NCBI GenBank assembly: GCA_022315425.1 | Contig: JAIUPT010000042.1 | Coordinates: 2,046,001-2,110,000 of the forward strand | Length of the DNA: 64,000 nucleotides | From: Pseudevernia furfuracea | Lineage: Eukaryota > Ascomycota > Lecanoromycetes > Lecanorales > Parmeliaceae | Reading direction: 5' to 3' | Shown: piece after piece, positions 24,068-35,017 of the stretch | How the letters are laid out: each line of letters starts with the position of its first letter | Position numbering within the stretch: the first letter of the stretch is position 1 | Made by a program: the position numbers and the translations under genes | The notes under the pieces: model-generated | Told to the model about the DNA's origin: nothing | The model's input: the letters and a program-made list of their open reading frames with translations, nothing else | Databases searched by the model: none

Positions 24068-24299
24068 GACGAACGTTTCGAATATATCAAAGATGATTCA
24101 GGCCGGTGTTGATTGAGAGACTGGTGAATATCAAAATATAATATTCTGCGATGAGAACCGTGGGTTTGCAACTTTTTGCAGAGCCGCTTTAAACCGGACT
24201 GTTCTCCGCAACTAAAGCAGCGATGAAGATTTTTCGACATCAATACTCCTGCTTTCGTCCTGCAGTCTTCAAGCTTTGGGCTCTGAAGCTACAGAAGAG
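24068..24299. promoter_or_regulatory. Divergent RRS1 / mS29 promoter with PAC-like motifs
   Basis: The 232 bp between the two start codons contain an exact GCGATGAG (24148-24155) and a GCGATGAA (24220-24227) followed at once by GATTTTT. GCGATGAG is the PAC element known from yeast ribosome-biogenesis promoters. The AT-rich flank (CGAAAAATCT on the minus strand) resembles the partner RRPE element. Both motifs are seen in the sequence; their function here is inferred. Confidence 0.5.
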
Positions 24300-25800
24300 A
24301 TGGGCCTCCAGACTTGCTGGCGCTGCTTAGCCCGAGCTTCAAGTCAATCATACCCAACTCGCCGGCCTCCACAGCAGCCATGGATCCTCTACCCAGCGTC
24401 GACAGCACCATTTACGACCAGCGTATCTCTGAGCGCCCTTCCGCCCAAGAAGAAAGCCAGAGTTTCAATGATAGAGAAGAACGTCAAAGGCACCAAGCAG
24501 AACTTCATCAAGAAGAAAAAGAAGCCAGAGGGAGTCGACAGAGGCAAAAAGCCAGCAGTTGGCGAACGCAAAGCCCTACGGAAGAGAATCGTACTCAGTA
24601 ACACCAACGCATTAGAGGTCGAGGGCTTAGAAGATATCAGCGCTCGATCAATGATCGACGAGAGTCTACGAGGGCAGGTCTTGGGTATACCGGGACCGGT
24701 GGTGGATCAATTGAGGGCTGTTGAGGCCTTCAAGGTTACGCAGGGGTGGCCACTGTTCAGGAGGCCGGCGATGCTGATGAGGAACGATACGCTAGAAATG
24801 GCGACGGAGATTGAGAACATAAGCCTGGGGATACGGGACAAGACCATTCGACGGGTGTTTGTGGGCGAGAGAGGGAGTGGAAAGACGATTATGCTGCTGC
24901 AAGCTATGACGATGGCCTTTCTGAAAGGCTGGGTTGTGATAAACATCCCAGAAGGTACGCTGAGAATCGCCCACCGACATCCTCTTCACGCTCCCTTCAT
25001 TTCCTCCGCTTACCTTTCCCACAGCCCAAGACCTCATCCTTGGCCACACAGAATACGGCCCCCTCCCCTCTACCACCCCAACCCTCTACGCCCAACGCAC
25101 CTACACTGCCTCCCTCCTCAACGCCATCTCCCGCACAAACCCTATCCTCCAGTCTTTACAACTTTCTCAACCGCCTACTCGGAATCAAATTCCTATTCCC
25201 GTCCCCCCGAATATTTCTCTCTCCCGGCTCGCTCTCCTCGGTGCCCAGGACCCGGAGATCGCTTGGCCTATATTCGAATTGCTATATCGGGAACTCACAC
25301 TGCCGGATCGACCACCATTACTGCTCTGTATGGATGGACTGGCGCATGCGATGAGGAACACCCATTATATATCGAATACCTATCAGTCAATACACGCCCA
25401 CCAGTTCACCTTGATCAAATGGTTCCTCGACCACCTCTCCGGTGCCTCTCCGCTCCCAAACGCAGGTCTCGTCCTCGCTTCTACCTCCCAATCCAACAGC
25501 CCCGTCATTCCCTCCCTCAATCTCGCTCTTGGTCAACTCGAAGGCAATTCGGCCGTGCAGAAAGATCCGTTTGCTAAGTACGATGAGCGTGTACTTGGTG
25601 TGTTTGAAAAAGGTGGGGTAGAGGTGAAGAGGGTGGGTAGACTGAGCAAAGAGGAGGTGAGGGGGTTGATGGAGTATTGGGCCCTTAGTGGCATTGTGAG
25701 GCAGAGGGTTGACGAGGGGTTTGTGGGGGAGAAATGGAGCCTGAGCGGCGGTGGTTGCGTGGGAGAATTGGAGAGGACGGTTTTCAGAATGAGAGTGTAG
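24300..25800 (+). CDS. RSM23: Mitochondrial small-subunit ribosomal protein mS29 (DAP3/Rsm23)
   Basis: Two exons (24300-24954, 25025-25800) encode 476 aa; the 70-nt intron has a pyrimidine-rich 3' end. mS29 is the GTP-binding protein of the mitoribosomal small subunit, homologous to DAP3. The P-loop GERGSGKT is at residues 189-196, followed by MLLQAM as in the family. The block before it (GWPLFRRPAMLMR) and the downstream IPEAQDLILGHTEYG also fit. The N-terminus is Arg/Ser/Pro-rich with few acids (RCLARASSQSYPTRR), as expected of a mitochondrial targeting peptide. An open frame upstream of 24300 uses no ATG, so 24300 is the first usable start. Confidence 0.9.
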
Positions 25801-26679
25801 CAGGATGGTAAAGAATGGACATGTGGGGGACATGTAGTGTGGTACAGAGATGGGTCTTGGGTGTGGCGGGCTCTATATCGTAGAGCATTGTACAGAAAGG
25901 GTTCAGCGATGTAGACTCATACTTTTCACGGTATCTGCCAAACTGTCACCGTAAGTAAATGGTTCTTAACGGTACGGTCCATGAGCATGGCTAGACTCCA
26001 CACCCAAGCAACGAGCCGGCTCACCCTGCCCCCTTCTACATCCATTTACCAGGTATGGATAAACCGGCCAGAAACCCCCTCTCTTGAAGGCCAGCGACTC
26101 GGTTCCATTTCCGGGCGTCGGTGTTGTATTGAGCCAGCACAAAGGGCAAAGCGAATGCGCGCGGGATGGATCGTTTTTGAATTAAATTAATTTGATTCAT
26201 TGAAAAACCTCTCTGCCTATTGGTAGGATATCATACAACGACGCCTTTTAAACCGTGCTCATGCAATCTCGTTCGTCTGGTTCCCGTAGGAGCCGGTAAC
26301 GAAAAACGCGCGGAGGAAACGTAGGACTACTGGTATCTCATAGCCAACTCGAGGACTCGCTATGACCAATGATAAAGGGGTCGCTCCCCTGTAGAGCAAA
26401 GCCACCGCCAACAGTGGATAAACAAGTTGGGATATCTGTTCGTTCAGACTAAGAGGCCTGCTCACTCGCCTCAAGATTGTGGAAAAGTGATGGATAGACA
26501 ATGCTTGGAATAGAAAAAGTGACGGATGCCGCCGAGTTGTGACTCCTATTCCCGTTGCGGGTATTTGCATGGCTGAGCAGAGTCAAAGATGAGAGCGGCA
26601 TTGGATGTAATGGACACCGCGAATGGTGCCTTCGAAAAGGTTGCATTCCTTTTGCAGATGCGTGATATTGGTCGGATGC
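25801..26679. other. Intergenic
   Basis: Convergent region between mS29 and the RhoGAP gene. Small open frames at 25981-26190 (plus) and 26259-26646 (minus) have no recognisable content. Confidence 0.5.
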
Positions 26680-28849
26680 TCAATGGCTCATGTTGATAGG
26701 AGATAAGGGCATGACAGGCTCCAGCTCTGGTAATACCGTCCTGCTTATTGTATGTGCGTAGCCGTTCTGATTGCTTCCGTCCTCAGAGGCTGTACAGTCT
26801 GATGAATGGTCGTCGCTAACTTTGATGAGTGATAGTGGCGGTGGTCTAGTCTGCTGAGAACGTCCTCCCATCGAAGGCTTGTGGCTACTTGAGGAAGCCA
26901 ATGAGCGCTCCTCAGCAACGGCTGTTGAACCGCTTGAGCTGTTGCCACCACTGCCTGCGCCGCTACCGCTTGACGAGGGTAGGTCGCCATTGAGGACGCC
27001 ATACTCGGCTTCAAGGGCTTCCTTTTCCGTCCAGCATCCCTGCCAGCAGTTGCGCCAATCTTGAACAAGGAACTGGAAACAAAATGCGTCGATCTTGAGA
27101 GCAGGCTGGAAGCAGATGCAGAGGTTGCTGTAAGTCATCTTGTTCTTGGCGGCATAGGCCGTAAGGAGGCTAAGATGGCAGGTGATCGCGAAGAGCAAAT
27201 AGTAGTTCCAAGGGGGAAGCGACGAGAGCTCATCTTTCAAGAGTTGTGGGGCTTCTGTGGCTCCCGCGCATTGCTCGGCGACTCTAGCTTGGACTTCCTT
27301 GGGTAAGACTTCGGATGGAAGCTCGCGAAGCCAAGCTTTGAACATGGATCCAATGATGTTGATGTCGTAGAGTTCTTCCTCGTCAAAAAGGTTAATGTCG
27401 TTCTCTGCGTTCCTGTTAGCTACACTTTCTGCAGTTTAGACCTTGACTACCACTTGCCTTGATCAAATCGCTTCTGCCAATGACGGATTTGCACATCGCT
27501 GCCTGGTACCCTATAAAGACCCTCTTCTTCGCATCCTCGGAAATTCAGATAGCTACCGCAATGTTAGCCTAGTACTATAGTACTGGACTTGAGTAGGACT
27601 CACTCAATGCATCGCCAAGGCAATGCAGGCATCCAGAACTCTGTCTTGTCTTTCGAGTCCTCGAGTCGTCTGGCTATGCGAGTACGTCGAGTCTGATCGA
27701 TGAGAGGTAGATTGATTACACGTAGTACGTAGCGCTCCTCTTCCTTTGCGTTGCTACTGCCGCTTCGAGCAATCTTCCCAAAAATGCCCTTGCCTGCTTT
27801 GCCAAGCCCGTCTGCAGCTTTGCTAGAGGTGTTCTTGATGTTCGAGAAGATGTGAGATCCGCCATGTGCTCCACCGCTTTCACGGAAGACTCTCGAATTA
27901 GAGGTTGACAGCCCTTGACCAGAAGGTCTGTCTTCACGACGGATGGCAACGTTTTCTTGACTATTGTTATTTTGAGGCTGGCGATCAGCAGAACGGTTGC
28001 GAGTATTAGAACTCATCATATCACGCAGTGAGCGGTCCTGTTGCAGTGGTGCAGTTTTCGGAGCTCTCTGAAGGTCCTCGGCCTCGTTAGTGCCGTCGTA
28101 CTGCACCATGATTTCTGGGTTCGTAGTAAGGATTGGCGTCGACGGCTTTGACTTCCTCGATCCGTCGTCCATGCGAATAGATCGTGTGCGAGTCAGGAAG
28201 CCACCGAATTTTGGCTTGGGCTTTCTCCCCTGCAACGGCTCGGTTGGACTGGCGGCAATGTTGCTATCTGACTGCTCAGTAGATCCCACTGGACGACGGG
28301 CAACTGCTTGGTCTCCGACTTGGCAGCCTGAAGCAAAGTAAGCACGTGACGCCTTTTTAGGTATGAAGGGGACAGCCTACCTTCACGGCCATCCGTTGAG
28401 CTGTTCTGTAAGGTCAATAGGCTTAAGTCAGGAGTCGATCCAGTAGTCTTGCGTAAGGAGTATAGCGATGCCTCAGTCGAATCAACATTACTTCTTGCCG
28501 TATCCTCAGACACGTGTCGTATAGTTGGTTCCATGTGGTACACCTTGTTTGAGGACTTTGAAGCCTTCATGTTCGAGAAGAACCCTTTTGAAGGCTCACG
28601 GGTATGGTTCGGTTTGTCGTTCGGTGAAGATGGGAATGGTGGCAGCGATGTGAGATCTGGTGAATTTGATGGATCTTCTGCTGAGTGAGGTTCCAAAGGT
28701 TGTGGGTTCTCGGCATTGCTAGTGTGCATATGTCTCGGCGACGGCGAGGAACCCCCTCTGTTTGTGGGCGAAGTAAATATATTGCTGACTGGTGATGCAC
28801 TTCTTGGAAAGGGCAGTGATAAAGAGGCTGGTCTCGTCATTTTCTTCAT
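26680..28849 (-). CDS. Rho GTPase-activating protein
   Basis: Four exons (28849-28381, 28327-27604, 27552-27454, 27412-26680) encode 674 aa. RhoGAP proteins speed GTP hydrolysis by Rho/Cdc42 GTPases and so control polarity and wall synthesis. The RhoGAP domain spans about residues 385-560: PWRCIDYLNFRGCEEEGLYR carries the arginine finger (Arg412), then VPGSD, NIIGSMFKAWLRELP, NYYLLFAITCHLSLL and NKMTYSNLCICFQPAL. The first 350 residues are Ser/Pro/Asn-rich and look disordered; the C-terminus is Ser/Gly-rich. No PH, C2, LIM or F-BAR domain is visible. The third intron is only 41 nt and its donor overlaps an AG|GCAAGT-like GC-AG candidate, but only the GT version keeps the frame. Confidence 0.85.
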
Positions 28850-29084
28850 ATCTTATATCAAGCTGGTAACAAGTCTTATAAAGACTGTCTTAGCCTGTGG
28901 AACAAACAGATAATAAATTAGGTAGCGTGTCTCTGTTCACGTGGAAAAGGCCGTCAATCACTTGTTTCAGTTTCCTGCCTCACCAGATAAACTATTATCG
29001 GACATATTAGCACGACAAATGTCTCAAGATCCTAGATGGGAAACCACCAATTACACATGGTAGATAAGACTTTCACGAAACATC
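28850..29084. other. Promoter region of the RhoGAP gene
   Basis: 235 bp without an open frame, presumed 5' region of the RhoGAP gene. Confidence 0.4.
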
Positions 29085-29976
29085 TTACCATTCAAAATCT
29101 TGTTCAATAACGACACCCCATGCCTCAATTCCAATCCTCGCTTGATCAGCACACCCGCAGGTGTCAAGTAGAATAGCTTTGCTAGCCGAACAACTTCTAT
29201 GTCTGTCCCTAACTAGCCAGAATTCTCCCTCGCCAGGCAATACTCTAACAGGTGTCGAAGCAGACTTTGGTAGGACGATAGGGATGAGAGGGATAGCAGT
29301 TGGCGGTCTGTCTGGAGACTTTTCAGGATTTCTGCGGCAAGATCGAGTATTAGCAATGTGTCTTTCTTTCAACCGTCAGGTTCCATTTCCATGGACGGAT
29401 TCTCGGTGCTGCCGCATGTGTGCATGATACTTCGGCGTTCCAAGGGCGATCCGTATACTGCGAGTGTTGTGGAGGGATGAGAATGGATAAAATCATACCA
29501 GCGCACGAGTTTGCTCCCTCGGGCCTTATGCCTCTTCAATACTCCAACCAATCGATCCTCTCCCGCAGGCCAAAAATCGATCGTCCAGTAGTTCGAGGCG
29601 GTTCAACTTGTGGGCAGTGATAGGCTGGTGTCCAGACGTTCAGGTGAATTTGCTGTCTGAAATACAAGACGGATCCAAAAACGTCGTGAAGCATACGCAG
29701 ACGGCCAGCGTCTGTATGCAGTTGCGGTTCTTATGCAGCGTGATGCAGTAGCGTAAGCTCGATTGGTGGATGACTGCCGCGAGGATCTCGGCAGGATCAA
29801 AGACTTGTTGCGGTGCTACCTCAGACGGAGTCGATGCCAGGGAATAGATGTATACACTTTACTGCAGTGACAAAGGGTGAAAAGGGTGAAAAGGGTCAAA
29901 GATGCTGTTTGATGACTGCAAAGACAAGCTGTTCAATGTTGTAAAGGCTTCCCCAGGCTGATTTCTGCTGGCCCAT
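29085..29976 (-). CDS. Probable spliced gene or relic, unknown; exon structure unresolved
   Basis: I do not recognise the family and could not build a single clean model. Three segments look protein-coding on the minus strand. From an ATG at 29976 there is MGQQKSAWGSLYNIEQLVF. Around 29830-29650 there is VFDPAEILAAVIHQSSLRYC followed by HKNRNCIQTLAVCVC. A third, 284-nt open segment (29372-29085) contains PGEGEFWLVRDRHRSC and ends EQDFEW. A splice site near 29356 has a strong GCTAATACT branch sequence and CCGCAG acceptor. The segments are in different frames, and some junctions lack good donors (a weak GTCATC after the first segment). A CACCCTTTT tandem repeat lies between the first two. It may be a real multi-exon gene, or one broken by small indels. 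Confidence 0.35.
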
Positions 29977-30273
29977 GGGGAGGGAACGGCGAAGACGGCT
30001 TGGAATGTTTCCTTTAAACTTTCCTTGTCCGAGGCGTCCCTGAATAGTACGCTAATGCAGGGCATAACTTTCTTAGCCTCATTACTTTACCTCATGTTAC
30101 CAAGTTTCGGCTTCCAATAAAAGCTTTCTCCGCCCGCTCGCTTGTTTCATCTCTGTCCAAACATCCCATCCACGATACGGCGATACCTGTATCAAAAATA
30201 GCGGTCACATATCCTCCTCACCGAGATTCATTAGCCTTCCCCTTCAACAACCGGCCATCATCATCTGCTCCCA

Positions 30274-30305
30274 ATACTGTCATACTGTCATACTGTCATA
30301 CTGTC
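30274..30305. repeat. Four exact copies of an 8-mer (ATACTGTC) before BET2
   Basis: ATACTGTC is repeated four times in direct tandem, ending 22 bp before the BET2 start codon. It lies in the expected 5' UTR or core promoter. Confidence 0.9.
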
Positions 30306-30327
30306 ATTCAAGAGCATATATATCATC

Positions 30328-31562
30328 ATGTCTCTAGTTTCTGGCCCGGGAAGAGGGGGTGCGTTCACTGGTCATGTGCCAGACGAACTCAAGCTGGTCG
30401 TGGAAAACCACGTGGAGTACATCCAGAGTCTGGATACTGTACGTGCCGTTGGAACCATCTAAGAATGATGTGGAAGCTCATTTGCTGACAGCGGCAAGAT
30501 GAGCTGGAGTACTGGCTGACCGAGCACCTACGTTTGAATGGTGTCTATTGGGGGCTGACGGCTCTACATCTACTCGGCCATCCCGAGGCCTTACCTCGTC
30601 ACGCAACTATAGACTTTGTCCTGTCCTGTCAACACGAAAATGGTGGCTTCGGAGCTGCCCCCGGTCACGATGCACATATGCTTTACACCGTGAGCGCTGT
30701 TCAGATTCTGGGAACGGTCGATGCAGTAGAAGAGCTAGATCGACGTGGGAAAGCTGGAAAGGAGAATGTTGGCAAATGTGAGGTTGAGTCAGACATTAAA
30801 AAAGAGTGACGCTGAGAAGGAATACAGATATTGCAGATCTCCAGAATCAAGAGACAGGTTCCTTTGCCGGAGATCAGTGGGGCGAAACAGATACTCGCTT
30901 TCTGTACGGGGCCTTCAACGCTCTTTCACTCCTCCGCATGCTTCACCTCGTCGATGTTCCCAAAGCAGTCACCCACATACAGGCTTGTGCAAACTTCGAC
31001 GGTGGATATGGAGTCAGCCCTGGTGCAGAATCCCATGCCGGCCAAATATTCACTTGCGTGGGGGCTTTAGCGATAGCTGGTCGACTCGATTTGGTAGATA
31101 GGAATCGACTTGGTGGTTGGCTGAGCGAACGACAACTTCCAAACGGTGGTCTCAATGGCAGGCCAGAGAAGCTGGAGGATGTCTGCTACAGTTGGTGGGT
31201 AATGAGCAGTATGGCTATGATTGATCGTCTCCATTGGATCGACCGAGATAAGCTAGCCCTATTCATTCTCCGATGCCAGGTGAGCACCTTTGACCTTACA
31301 AGTATAGAACTGTTTATTCTGATCTATACGTAGGATCCAGAGAAAGGTGGCATTGCGGACAGACCAGGTGACATGGTGGATGTCTTTCACACACACTTTG
31401 GTATTGCAGGTCTGAGCTTGATCGGCTTTCCGGGGCTGATAGCAGTTGATCCGATATAGTAAGCCTTACTCAAACCCAATTGAAGTTTCTAGGAAATGAT
31501 TTAGTCATAGTTGCATGCCTCGAGAAATAACAAAACGTCTACTGGGCAAGCCTAACACGTGA
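30328..31562 (+). CDS. BET2: Rab geranylgeranyltransferase beta subunit
   Basis: Five exons (30328-30438, 30492-30777, 30828-31279, 31334-31458, 31511-31562) encode 341 aa. With the alpha subunit (Bet4) and Rab escort protein it attaches geranylgeranyl groups to C-terminal cysteines of Rab GTPases, needed for vesicle traffic. Prenyltransferase repeats are clear: ENGGFGAAPGHDAHMLYTVSA, NFDGGYGVSPGAESHAGQI, LPNGGLNGRPEKLEDVCYSW. The zinc ligands are the Asp and Cys in EDVCYSW and the His in VFHTHFGIAGLSLIG. The last, 52-nt exon supplies the conserved YCMP ending (TA|T splits the Tyr codon), followed by REITKRLLGKPNT. Without splicing the frame would stop at 31459. Confidence 0.95.
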
Positions 31563-32206
31563 CAAAGTTCAGGCATCTAGAGGGACGGTGTCCAATTGAA
31601 TGGCTACGGACCTGGATGTGAAGAAATCCGAGGTCCACGCTGCTCGCACTTGGATGTTCGAGGTGGTCGCGAATACCTGCCAGATTATTAGTATTCCGCA
31701 TTTTCTTTATGTTTGGTCGGCGTCAAGAGCCGTTTCCCAGACTTTGACAGCTAAACTACAGAGCAAAATGCCACAAAGTGGTGGGTAGATCTCCCTTCGA
31801 TGTGCACATTTACCTGGTCCTCTTCCTGCATTTTCCTGTCGTCAGAGATGTAAATTGATCATAACCGCAAGAAATCAAACTTCACACACGCCAGAACTCA
31901 TAGCATTACAGTTCCGAACATGCCTACTCATTTAGACTGGATGAGACGTGCCTTCCTTAGAAAAGTTGCAAGAGCGAAGTCTTGGCGCGATTTCATTGCC
32001 TGATGCCCATTTCTACTTCACTTCGTTGCACCTTTCCTCTTGCTTTTGCTCCCATCAACCCATCACTCTTTTCTGGGGAAGGGGATTCACCAAAATCATC
32101 AAGCATTGCCACCTCGTTGTTTCCTCTACATACCGATTGTCGAGGTTCACTGCGGTTGCAACAATCTGTCGCTCTGCGCTTTACAATAGAGTCAGTTGCA
32201 ACCATA
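31563..32206. other. Intergenic / 5' UTR
   Basis: No separate gene supported. The reading frame of the next gene is open from 31982, and an in-frame ATG (MPISTSLRC) exists at about 32003. The Ser/Leu-rich composition there looks like translated UTR rather than protein. Confidence 0.4.
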
Positions 32207-34177
32207 ATGACTTCCATTCCACTGCTTTGCAACATCTGCCCCAAAGAGCCAGAGTTCAGCGATATCTCGCATCTATTGACCCACGTCGCTTCGAAAGGCC
32301 ATCTTGCGCAGGAATTGAAAGCAAAGGTTCGTAGCCGTCAAGATGTCTCTATCCGCGAGAAGCTCGACACGTACGACCGCTGGTACGAAAAGCACCAGAT
32401 CGAAAAGTTGTTATCCCAACGTTTCATTCTCAAAGAATCCAAAAACACCAGCAGCAGAGTCAAACGCTCTGTCAACTCGCCTCCCACAGGTTCAGCTAAG
32501 AACGTGAAGCCACGCAAGAAGCGTGCCAAAATTTCTGATGAAGTCCCTGAAGCAAGCCCCGTCAAGTCAGAAGAGCCGCCCATCGACCCTCAGCTCTCTT
32601 GGTTCCCACCCTCAAGTCCATCGCCCTTTCTCGGTCTACCAGGGCACGACGGTCTACCACATTATCACCAAGCTTTCAATCACCGTTACCATATACCTCG
32701 AATGTGTGAGGAACAGGACGCTAACGCAAACCGTCGAGCGGACATAACATCTACACCTTCGAAGACCCTAAGCGGTCTGAAGTTTTTGCAAGGTCCTGGC
32801 CCTGATACGGATAGCGAGGACGACTATTTCAACACTTTCATTCGCAGTCCAACTAGGACAGCATATCCTGACCCATCCGAGCTTCTTGGTCTTCCTTTGG
32901 GTTTATCGCCTCCTCGGGCTATTGAGCAGGCAATGGAACGTGTCAATTCGACACCTGAACCTAATGACCGGAATATGAAAAGGGCAGAGTCGATGCAGCC
33001 ACCAGTACTCAAAGGAGTCAAATGGCCTGGCATGTCTATCTTTGACTCTGCCAGCCTGGAGGCACAACGTCTGCGCAATCAGAAGAAGGATGGCTCTATT
33101 CTGGAACAGATGGAGCATAACTCAGGTGTGGTCGAGCAGATGGAGCGGATCTATTGGCCGGACGGATCGTTGAAACAGGAACGAATTATCACCGGTAATG
33201 TGGAGAGTAGCCCAATGAAGGAACCCACTCCTCCACCAAAGCGGCAGCGCGCTAAAGCCAAGAAGACTGTGCTTAAAGACCTCAGCACCAACGCTCCAAA
33301 ACAGACTCGCCGAGCCCGCAAGACGCCAGGCCAGATTCATGATACGCAAGCTTCCGACCTGCGCAATATTTCCAAAAAGGCACTTGCCACACTGGATGCT
33401 CCACCGCCTCAGTTCGTTTACCCGAGAAGTGCTCACATGGGCTACGATGCAGCCAATGAAGAGGAATCAGAAAGACGATTGACAAGTGGAAACGGAAATA
33501 ACAGTCATCGGCAGGCGTTCGACGTCTTCAACGACAATGTGGCGATTGGGGAATCGAAAAGTGCAGTTCTAGGAACACGTCCAGCAAAGCTCAGAGCCCA
33601 GACAGAAGGCTATCCTTTCTTGCACAATACACACGGTCACCAGGGTCCTCTGCACTCGCAAGCGGCTGGCTTTCCAGCTCGAAGAATTCCCTTTGCGCCG
33701 TTGAAGCCGTCTGCCGGAAACCAAAATCGAGTTCAACCTGACGGGCTACCCTGGGAGACTCAGCCTAGGTCCTTTGCAAGTAACGCCAAATTATCTCCAG
33801 CGGAAGAGGACAGTGAGAATATCGAGCCGATTCTAGATGGGGATGGGCGAATCGATAATCAGGTCTTACAGGCCCACAATGAAAGGGTGACCCAGCGCTA
33901 TTTCTCCGTTACAGGAAACCAGCCTCCACAATTCTTCAACTCTCTACCGCCTCACATGGACTTTGGTGGTCTTTCGGAGCCGAAGTACTACGGATCTACA
34001 CTCAACCTATTGAACCCATATCTTCGTCAGCAGCACCTCTCACCACAACACCCTCCCGTGCTCTTTCACCACCCAGCTCCTTCGTTTTTTGCGAGCCGTC
34101 AGCATGATATCGGGGAGTCTGGACGGTCAGCATCTGCCAGGGATGAGGATAGCAACGAGGCCAAAGGCTCTCGCTGA
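32207..34177 (+). CDS. Conserved fungal protein with one C2H2-like zinc finger
   Basis: Single exon, 656 aa from the ATG at 32207 (context ATAATGAC). Near the N-terminus CNICPKEPEFSDISHLLTHV followed by ASKGH gives C-x2-C-x12-H-x5-H spacing, a C2H2-like finger of the kind that binds nucleic acid or protein. A helical basic segment follows (LKAKVRSRQDVSIREKL, YDRWYEKHQIEKLL). The remaining 550 residues are disordered and Pro/Ser-rich with two basic nuclear-type signals (VKPRKKRAKI, PPKRQRAKAKK) and one near RRARKTPG. A nuclear role is likely; I do not recognise a named orthologue. The open frame extends upstream, so a longer N-terminus is possible but unlikely. Confidence 0.7.
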   Translation: MTSIPLLCNICPKEPEFSDISHLLTHVASKGHLAQELKAKVRSRQDVSIREKLDTYDRWYEKHQIEKLLSQRFILKESKNTSSRVKRSVNSPPTGSAKNVKPRKKRAKISDEVPEASPVKSEEPPIDPQLSWFPPSSPSPFLGLPGHDGLPHYHQAFNHRYHIPRMCEEQDANANRRADITSTPSKTLSGLKFLQGPGPDTDSEDDYFNTFIRSPTRTAYPDPSELLGLPLGLSPPRAIEQAMERVNSTPEPNDRNMKRAESMQPPVLKGVKWPGMSIFDSASLEAQRLRNQKKDGSILEQMEHNSGVVEQMERIYWPDGSLKQERIITGNVESSPMKEPTPPPKRQRAKAKKTVLKDLSTNAPKQTRRARKTPGQIHDTQASDLRNISKKALATLDAPPPQFVYPRSAHMGYDAANEEESERRLTSGNGNNSHRQAFDVFNDNVAIGESKSAVLGTRPAKLRAQTEGYPFLHNTHGHQGPLHSQAAGFPARRIPFAPLKPSAGNQNRVQPDGLPWETQPRSFASNAKLSPAEEDSENIEPILDGDGRIDNQVLQAHNERVTQRYFSVTGNQPPQFFNSLPPHMDFGGLSEPKYYGSTLNLLNPYLRQQHLSPQHPPVLFHHPAPSFFASRQHDIGESGRSASARDEDSNEAKGSR

Positions 34178-35017
34178 ACGCACACTTCTGTTTTAAGAGG
34201 AGAGGTAACGACTACGATTCACAGGCATCCATGTACAACATACTATATTCTACCTACGAGCACCTCTATTTGTCCTTTCCATTCGCAGCTTTGGGGCGAT
34301 GGGTTTGCTGCTGATGCAATGGAGACATTTTTCGGTCGTTAGGTTCAGGCAGAACAGTGATAGCTATATCATTAAGAGGTCATCGTTGAACAGATTGCTT
34401 GATTTGCTTCGAAAGCGGGCATAGCTTGGACGGTGTATATATACAAAAAACTATGATTAGGCTTGAAACAGTAACACTGCAAGGTTTTCCTATTACCTAC
34501 CTATGAATCAATGTGTCGGTGACTTCATCTCAGAAAAGAACCTAGAGACTCGCCCTCCTTATGAGAGACCAATGCGGTGTACGAGTGGAACCCTGATCTA
34601 GGATCTGTGACTGCGGGTAGGCATTGGGCATACTCTTGCTGAACAGCAGCAAAAACATTTTGAGGAAATCGAAAAGCAAGTTCAGTGAGCATATCGCCAG
34701 ATCTTAGCCTATGTCTTGTGGCTCCTACTGGATGGGGAAAGGTCACGGTTGATGTGCCTGGGATTTTCAGTGGGTAGAGAAATGGATGGCTGGTATGGGA
34801 CGTGCAGGTGCAGTGAAGTGACTCGGGGCCGATTGGAGCGTTGGTTTGGGGAGATAGTGGTGGGGATGCATGTGATGTTGCTTGTTTTGGGTCGACGATC
34901 AGGTCATGGGTCTGATTTGTGTTTGTTTTTCTCGTTTCTACGGACGTGATGCAATGCTATCTCCTCGTAGCGTGTGACATGCTGAGAGGGATCGCCGCGG
35001 TATCTCCTCCGAGAGGT
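34178..35017. other. Convergent 3' intergenic region
   Basis: Between the zinc-finger gene (plus) and the F-box gene (minus). No gene seen. Confidence 0.5.

Noticed and set aside
27413..27460. GC-AG intron (AG|GCAAGT) in the RhoGAP gene
   Set aside because: With the nearby acceptors it either breaks the frame or is only 38 nt; the 41-nt GT-AG version keeps the frame.
31982..32206. 75-codon N-terminal extension of the zinc-finger protein
   Set aside because: The zinc-finger block begins right after the ATG at 32207; the upstream part reads like UTR.
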